From the NCBI RefSeq assembly GCF_002878395.1, contig NC_061112.1:44016766-44080765 (forward strand): a stretch of DNA of 64,000 bases, written 5' to 3'. A program made the position numbers and the translations under genes. This stretch comes from Capsicum annuum (taxonomy: Eukaryota > Streptophyta > Magnoliopsida > Solanales > Solanaceae). Numbering within the stretch: the stretch's first letter is position 1; each line of letters starts with the position of its first letter. Below the pieces are notes generated by a model. It was not told the origin of the DNA and did no database searches. It worked only from the letters and a program-made list of their open reading frames with translations. Positions 58,178 to 64,000 of the stretch are shown here, piece by piece.

Positions 58178-60584
58178 ATGGCACCCAAGGCAACCTCAAA
58201 GATAGGAGTGCAGCAGAGGCTTTAAGATGAATTCCTTGAACACATTAGCTCAGTGGAGGAGTATCCAGTAGCCTTGGATAGACCAGAAGACCCATGGACT
58301 AGGGGTCAAAGATAGGTTATATCTACAGCCATTGTTGCTGCCACCTTTTGTGTTTATATCCCAACACAGACTCAGTAAGGCACTCAGTCTATATCTACAC
58401 AGGTCAGGGCTCAAACGGTCACAACTAGCTAGTCCATAATCTAAGAAAGAAGTTGGTCAGGACTTTACCTCTACACTCTTCCCAGTTTGAGGAGGGAGAG
58501 CATGCTTCTAAGTATGAGGAGTCCAGATTTATAAATGAGGTTAAGTATGAGATAAATGCTAGTATAATTAAAAAGGAGGCCACACAAGACCCCAGTATGA
58601 GGAGGGGTTAAAGGATGAGTTAACTTTTGATAGCCAATCAACAGTACCCCAAGGGGGTATAACTCAAGCACCACAGAATCCTTGGCCTCTAATTCAACGA
58701 CTAGTTGACCCCGCATTTTACTCTACATATGTTTCGATGGTACCCATAGATGAGATATACCTAATTTTCTGTGTAAAAGGGATGTGTCTTATTTATAAGT
58801 GGAATAAATTTATTATTGAAGTGGTTCAACCTTTGAGGTATATTCACGCTGAGAGAAGACTTGAGTTACCATGGCTTGTGGGGACACCAGACCTGTAGGC
58901 TTCTTTTCAGTACTACAAGTTAGGGTTGATAACTCAACTCCATGAATCTTATATTCAGGCTTTGGTTAGGAAGTTCTACACTTCCTACACTACCATGATT
59001 TCTTTGACCACACATAGAGGTGGCAGAGGCATAACTTAGCCCCATCTAAAGAATACTTTAGTGAGAGGTATTTAGGGTTACATTTCAGTAAAAGCCATTT
59101 ATCAAGTTCTATTTGGGCCAGAGTGTGTGGCTCCGACATCTATTGTATAGTGTAACCACTTGGTTATATTTATACAAGATATATGTGTGATGAGAGATAT
59201 TAATTATAGAAAATATAGGTTGGGTTTGGCGAGGTGGATCACTATCCAAATTTCAGACTTAAGTGATGATGCCCCCAGGATTGAGGAAAAGAGAAAGATT
59301 AAGAAGACGGTGTTTCATTTTTCCATACAAGTTTAGTGGATAGTGGTGCAGTTCAAATTATGTCCAACGGTGTTGGGAATATATTGACAAGGGATAGAGC
59401 TACACTATTTTCTTTTTAAATAGTAGCATATAAGGTCAACTTTGCAGTACTTATCAGATATGAGATGCACGTATAAGTATTTAGGGACATTACCACTCTT
59501 TCTTTCTATTTTTTAATTTTGATATTATGTGATGAGGTTAGTGTGCATGAGGTTCTAGAGATTAATAGATGGTTATAGATGATGATCATTGACCATACTA
59601 GTTTGACTTAGGATTTGGCAAACCCGGTCCTTGCACAAAGAGCATCGGCACCTCCAATTATGGTATCGGCCTATTTTTAGGATCCTCCTGCTCTGATAGA
59701 GAATGTTGGTAGGATAAACATGGATGTTGATAATGCGGTATTGATGTTGATACGAGTAAGCTAAAGATGTGCTCGATGTTGCTACAGAGAGGAAGGGGTC
59801 CTCAACTACTTCTACTTTATCCTTGACCTCTACTTTTAAGCTAGTTAGGGCATCTAATATGCCCCATCACCCTGCTACCACTGCCACTACCATTTCTATA
59901 GATACATATACGGAGTTTATTTCATGACCCCAGAGTTCTTATAGAACCTGGTGGAAAGGCAAGATGATACTACCTTCCGCTTAATATATATAGAGATTGA
60001 GCTTTACTTCTTAAATAGATAGATCTGACATTGAGTCTGAACAACTTTAGAGATAGTCGACATTAGGATACGAGCTGCACTTTGGGATAAGATGTTGAAG
60101 TTCACTAGTGAGTTTCATGACTTGATAGATAGTTTTGAGGGTCAAGTTAGTATGTACTTTTAAGATGTATAGGCGCCAAACCTATCTAAGATTGGGGAGG
60201 AGGTAGACACTCTATGTATAGAGGTACACACTTTTGTTGAGAACCAGGTTCGTTTCATCTATTCCAATTATTTTTTCATTCAATTATCCCATGACTCAAT
60301 TCCTTCTTAGGCAATTTTATTAATTTGATGAGAAAGAGTTAGTATCATAGGTTGGGTCTAAGAAAGTTAGACCGAATGATCTACATGACCCCACTGTTCC
60401 CTATGATCAAGCCTTCAAAAAGGATGCCCATGAGTCTTTAGTGTCCAGGGTAGATAATGAGTTGAGACATCATGACATAGTTATGGGTGCATCCTTTATT
60501 CACTCCCAACCACTACTACTAGTGCCTCCACCAATTGAGATTTTAGATGCCCCTGAAGGGGACAAGCATGAGTCGCATGCCTAG
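58178..60584 (+). pseudogene. P1 ORF3, env-like / plant-transposon-protein type, broken
   Basis: I choose ATG at 58178 (MAPKATSKIG), a start common for Athila ORF3, and TAG at 60582 after EILDAPEGDKHESHA as the end. The middle reads FYSTYVSMVPIDEIY (58711-58755), QALVRKFYTSYTTM (about 58951-58992), RGGRGIT, NTLVRGI and GYISVKAIYQVLFGPE (59073-59121). This is the order of the V-R-x-F-Y ... V-R-G ... I-N-x-x-x-G-L-P domain found in plant Athila ORFs. A Ser/Thr-rich part (59780-59920) and an acidic tail follow. I see no convincing signal peptide or membrane segment. Stops break all blocks. Confidence 0.7.
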
Positions 60585-61450
60585 TGCACCCCAGGTATGT
60601 CCTTATTCCCTTGATTTATATTATAGTCACGCACTGGGGACAATGTGTCATCTTTTAGTTTGGGTGGGGTGTACCACAGCCACCATGGGTTTTTTTTGTC
60701 GGGCATTTTTTCCCATCGTCCCTGGTATGATAGTAAAACTGACATGTCTACAAAATATTGTGTCATATTGTAGTTATTTCAAAACAAATTTTTGTTCTTT
60801 TTGTTTAACTAGGATAAAATAAATACCTAAAGGTAGTTGATATATTTTGTGTTTACGTTTAAATGTGTTAGAACATTGATACGCCTCTGAAAATTTTGTT
60901 TTTGAACTGTGTGATATGTATATATATGTGACCATTTTGAATCTTATTATGTTATTAGGATTAGGGACATTATAATCCTAGCTAGGATTTGAATTAACCA
61001 AAAAGGTAGTAATTTGGGATATACCCATATGCCATGTGTGTGTGAGATACTTACTTAGATCCTATTATGTGTTGACCCAGAACATGCCTGGTTACTTTTA
61101 CCTAGGTTATAGGATAGTCAATTAGGAAAGGATCATAGGTAATTCTTTAATTAGTCCACTTTTCACCTAAATAACCTTCAAAATATGAATAAGTATCCTT
61201 GATCCCTACTTTAAGCCTATCTAGACTATTTTTCTTGTTTTCACCATTCACTTTACCATTTTAGTTACAATGAACCTATTTTATCCATAGTCCTCTTTGG
61301 ACATTATTCACTGCAACTAATGAAAATTGCCTAAGTTTAGGGTGGCTATCATACGGGTGTGTATTAGAAGTATGTATGAAGAAGGGCATAAATAAGAGAA
61401 AAGAATGTAGGGTTAGGTGTGGTAGAAAAAGAAACAAATTAAAATAGAAA
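60585..61450 (+). other. P1 3' untranslated region
   Basis: GGGGACAATGTGTCATCTTT and GTTTGGGTGGGGTGTACC (60635-60675) make up the G-rich block usual after Athila/Tat ORFs. Downstream text matches M's 3' UTR in reverse to about 61430. The 91-codon open frame 60547-60822 straddles this block and has no protein support. Confidence 0.75.
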
Positions 61451-61452
61451 AA

Positions 61453-61512
61453 AAATATACATATCTATATATATAGATAGATAGATATATATATATAGAG
61501 AGAGAGAGAGAT
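61453..61512. repeat. Compound microsatellite (TA / GATA / GA)
   Basis: A run of ATATAC, TATATA, (GATA)3, TATATA and (GA)7 marks the end of recognisable P1 sequence and lies ~35 bp before R's LTR. Confidence 0.92.
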
Positions 61513-61547
61513 TTGAAAAAGAAATATATAAATAAAAGAACTCGCAC

Positions 61548-63228
61548 TGATGTTAGTGTATTGATGCACTTAGTGTTACTATTCTAACATTTTACGCCTT
61601 ATTTTGGGGATAACTTGAGTTATTAAGGTGTTGATATTGATATAAATATGCATCCAAGTGATAAAGTGTATGCTTACAATGTGCAAAGTGTATTCCAAAC
61701 AATTTTGTGTTTAATTGGATCACTTAGAGTTCAATCGAAGAAAATAGTGTTACTAGCTTGAGCTTGGTGCTTGTCTAGTCTCTTTTGTTGTATTCTATGG
61801 TGCTTAATATTTTATAAATGGTTTTAATGGTGTCAATATATGTGTAACAACTTTTTGTTAGTGTACAAAGTTTAAGTGAGTCAAGTATAAAGTCGAAACA
61901 TGAAGTGAAAGATCATAGAGATCAACCTAGTCTAAGTTCTTGTTGTTGATTCGTTGTGACAGATGTTGTGTTGCTTCAACCTCTAATTCGTGTGGTGTGT
62001 TCTTGTAGGAACTTTTTTGATCTGTTTTTTATGATATATAGATGAATTGGAGTATGTAAAACCATGGGAAAGACACCACAAAGTCAAGGATGAAGGGAGG
62101 AACGTCCAACACTTAACAAAATTTGAAGAAGCAAATTCCAGAGAGGTGTCATGATAGTGGCGCATTGCAAACCCTAATTGACTCATGCCATCCTTGCATA
62201 TTTACCCCTTATTGAAACAAGAAAGCCTTGCTTCATGAACCCTATTCAACCTAAGAAAGTATCGCATCGCGACCCCCCTCCAAACACGGCAAAAGTTTCA
62301 TTTTGAATCCTATGCGGCTTAGGCTTTGTTTTGTACTACAAATATATCTTTGTAAATATTATTATTTATCTTTGGACGTCTTGGATCATCAAATAGGCTG
62401 CTACAACTTCATAACCTAGGTTTTTATCATTATAATTTAGTTCATACATGTTCTTACTAGTTAATTACAAACTAGTTATTATGATTATGACTATGCGTGG
62501 CTAAACGCCCTATTTCCAGGGTTGAAGCCGAATATATGAGTACTATGGTTTTGATACTAGTTCATTGATTTGATTATCATTGCTGGTTATGTTTTCAATC
62601 TTATTTTAACTATTTTGGGGCTCGATCGACCTTAGAATATACCCATTGTTATCCTGGTGACCTCAGGAGAGAGAATAGGAAGATAGAATGTGGGATTGAA
62701 AAAAGTATGGTTCATAGACCGTTATGAAATAAGGAATTTGGATTAGTATCTAGGACAGGGATGTACAAATATATCATACTTGGTTCAAACGTAGGATGAT
62801 AGCTTAAATAACTTAATTGGATTATTACCTCCCCACTCAATGATGTAGTTGTAATGTACACATTAGGTAATTGGTTAGAGGTCGGGAGACAATGATCATA
62901 TGATTAACTCTACGAATCAACAAACAAGACCAGTAAATTGATGAAAGAAAGTCTACAACATAGTACAATTGTACAAAGCGTTTCAACCCTGGTTTTTATT
63001 TCTATTAATTATCCAAGATGTTTACTTTACGCACTATATACTTTACCTGCAATTTACAAACTCCAATCTCTCATTTAGTTACTTTTGCACTAAACTAATC
63101 TCATAAGTTGAACTAAAATCAAATCATTGTCGAAGCAAGTTCCTTTGGGTTTTATACTTGGCTTCTTGAAGGCCACTTTACTACTTGATAAGACCACGTA
63201 CACTTGTGTGTGCTCTTGGGAGCTGTCA
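61548..63228 (+). repeat. R 5' LTR (~1.68 kb)
   Basis: It ends GGGAGCTGTCA before the PBS. The U5 carries the phrases AAGCAAGTTCCTTTGGGTTT, TACTACTTGATAAGACCACG and TACACTTGTGTGTGCTC (63135-63216), typical of Athila/Tat LTR ends. GTGGCTAAACGCCC lies at 62500. The start at TGATGTTAG (61548) or TGTTAGTG (61551) is uncertain because the 3' LTR is not in view. A CG-rich phrase ATCGCATCGCGACC lies near 62265. Confidence 0.7.
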
Positions 63229-63233
63229 AATTT

Positions 63234-63251
63234 TGGTGCCGTTGTCGGGGA
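63234..63251 (+). promoter_or_regulatory. R primer-binding site, tRNA-Asp type
   Basis: TGGTGCCGTTGTCGGGGA matches TGGCGCCGTTGCCGGGGA at 16 of 18 positions, both differences C to T. It is the best Asp-type PBS here, suggesting R is younger than P1 and M. Confidence 0.92.
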
Positions 63252-63483
63252 CATGTCATTTGACAATTGTTTATTTTAGTTTTACTTTTAGATTTATTTG
63301 GTGTTTTTTAAGCTTGGTCATGATTTTGTTTTTTCAGGATACAGGTTACAAAAGCTGGCAAGGGATCAGGACTTGGTTGAACCAAGTGCTAAACCTGAGA
63401 AACTTTTTCATCAAAGAAGGAGAGAAGCACACCTTTTCCTTCAAATTCCGCAAAACCAAGAAGACCAAGAGAATCCTGTGATA

Positions 63484-64000
63484 ATGGCTGCAGAACAACA
63501 AGCATAGGATAGTTAGGGAAGTGGCAGTCCCACTTTCGATAAACTTGACTTCCCTAATTTAAAGACCAGCTGCTGGGGGGAATTTCGAGTTAAAGAATAA
63601 TATGGTGTAGCTTCTCATCAACAGTGGATAGTTTGCAGGGCTTTCACACAAAGATCCAAAAGTCCACTTGTAGACTTTCATTGAGTTTACTCATAGATTC
63701 ATTCTAACTGGGTGATTACAAATTACGTAGGGCTGACACTGTTTCCCCATTCACTTTAGGGAAAGTAAAAGGTGGTTAAATATGGAACCGGCTAACTCAA
63801 TCACACCATGGTATGACTTTGCCAGAAAGTTCATCATCAGATTCTTTCCATCAGGCAACACTGGGAGACTTTATAGTGAGATAGTGAGCTTTAAACAGAA
63901 GCCCGATGAAATCCTCTATCATGTTTGGGAATGCTTCAAGGCCCTTCTTCGGGATTGTCCATATTACCAATAGTCTACTGAGGTACTTTCTCACACTTTT
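63484..64000 (+). pseudogene. R gag, N-terminal part, lightly broken
   Basis: ATG at 63484 (MAAEQQA) is followed by TAG after seven codons. FDKLDFPNLK (about 63535-63565) and RLTLFPHSL-like residues (about 63735) lead into the open stretch 63782-63973: MEPANSITPWYDFARKFIIR, FFPSGNTGRLYSEIVSFKQK, PDEILYHVWECFKALLRDCP. These are core motifs of the retrotransposon gag domain. The reading continues to the window edge. Preservation is better than in P1 or M gag. Confidence 0.85.

Larger units (their letters stand above)
2452..61450 (+). mobile_element. P1: Athila-type gypsy element split into six pieces by nested insertions
   Basis: The plus-strand pieces join in the right order: 5' LTR (2452-3196, about 11521-12074), tRNA-Asp PBS (12080), gag (12100-13152, 33685-34560), protease (34780-35270), RT (35380-35666, then from 45666), RNase H, integrase (to 48251), spacer (to 49606), ORF3 (58178-60584) and 3' UTR (to about 61450). 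The foreign DNA between pieces is T3, M, Tk and a solo LTR holding T2b. No P1 3' LTR is visible; R interrupts the 3' UTR and the remainder would lie beyond the window. The gene order with a third ORF after integrase is typical of Athila. Confidence 0.85.
61548..64000 (+). mobile_element. R: second Athila-like plus element, cut by window edge
   Basis: A new LTR, tRNA-Asp PBS and gag start lie in order after P1's 3' UTR. Its LTR does not match P1 or M by eye, so it is another family. The element continues past 64000. Reading P1's 3' UTR as its insertion site assumes that P1's tail lies beyond the window. Confidence 0.75.

Noticed and set aside
58178..60584. ORF3 as a true viral envelope gene
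   Set aside because: I could not see a signal peptide, fusion peptide or transmembrane anchor. Motifs fit the plant Athila ORF domain of unknown function instead.
60547..60822. 91-codon plus-strand frame as a small gene
   Set aside because: It overlaps the end of ORF3 and the G-rich Athila 3' block. The homologous region in M is not open, so it is untranslated sequence.
1..64000. Centromeric or telomeric satellite arrays
   Set aside because: No monomer repeats in tandem beyond the short LTR repeats and microsatellites listed, and no telomere repeat run was seen.

Overview
The window looks like plant heterochromatin, most likely from a large-genome eudicot. A Solanaceae origin is my guess from the feel of the element families, not something the sequence proves. 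I see no host gene, rRNA or tRNA gene. Nearly every base can be assigned to nested, decayed Ty3/gypsy LTR retrotransposons, plus one piece of a CACTA DNA transposon. Two gypsy groups are present. Athila-type elements have a primer-binding site (PBS) matching tRNA-Asp, gag-pol, and a third env-like ORF. Tekay/Del-type chromoviruses have an initiator-Met tRNA PBS, a zinc-knuckle gag, and a chromodomain after the integrase. All coding regions carry stops and frameshifts.

Layout from outside in. Element M1 (Athila, minus) occupies 1-2451 and is interrupted in gag by P1. P1 (Athila, plus) spans 2452 to about 61450 in six pieces: 5' LTR 2452-3196 and about 11521-12074; PBS and gag 12080-13152; rest of gag, protease and start of RT 33685-35666; rest of RT, RNase H and integrase 45666-48251; spacer 48252-49606; ORF3 and 3' UTR from 58153. 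The gaps in P1 are filled as follows. T3 (Tekay, plus, 3197 to about 11520) sits in its LTR. M (Athila, minus, 13153-33684) sits in its gag. Tk (Tekay, minus, 35667-45665, both LTRs present) sits in its RT. A solo Tekay LTR (minus, 49607-58152) lies just before ORF3 and itself holds T2b (Tekay, minus, about 50293-56872). M is in turn split by T1b (Tekay, plus, 17782-21541, carrying the CACTA end 21542-23084) and by T2 (Tekay, minus, 23085-30178). A large deletion between the CACTA piece and T2 has removed M's pol region. At the right edge R (another Athila-like element, plus, from about 61548) has landed in P1's 3' UTR; its LTR, PBS and start of gag are visible.

Nothing here is likely to make working protein now. 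The points most worth following are cis-acting. They are a non-coding block shared by T3 and T2b; family-specific CpG-containing near-palindromic words in LTRs, repeated in P1 just upstream of its env-like ORF; a tandem ~50-bp repeat in Tk-family LTRs carrying pol III B-box-like GGTTCGAGTCC motifs; a conserved leader block after the PBS in five Tekay copies; and a head-to-head pair of Athila LTR arms that could form hairpin RNA. Boundaries come from reading homologies by eye; those given as 'about' may be off by tens of bases.
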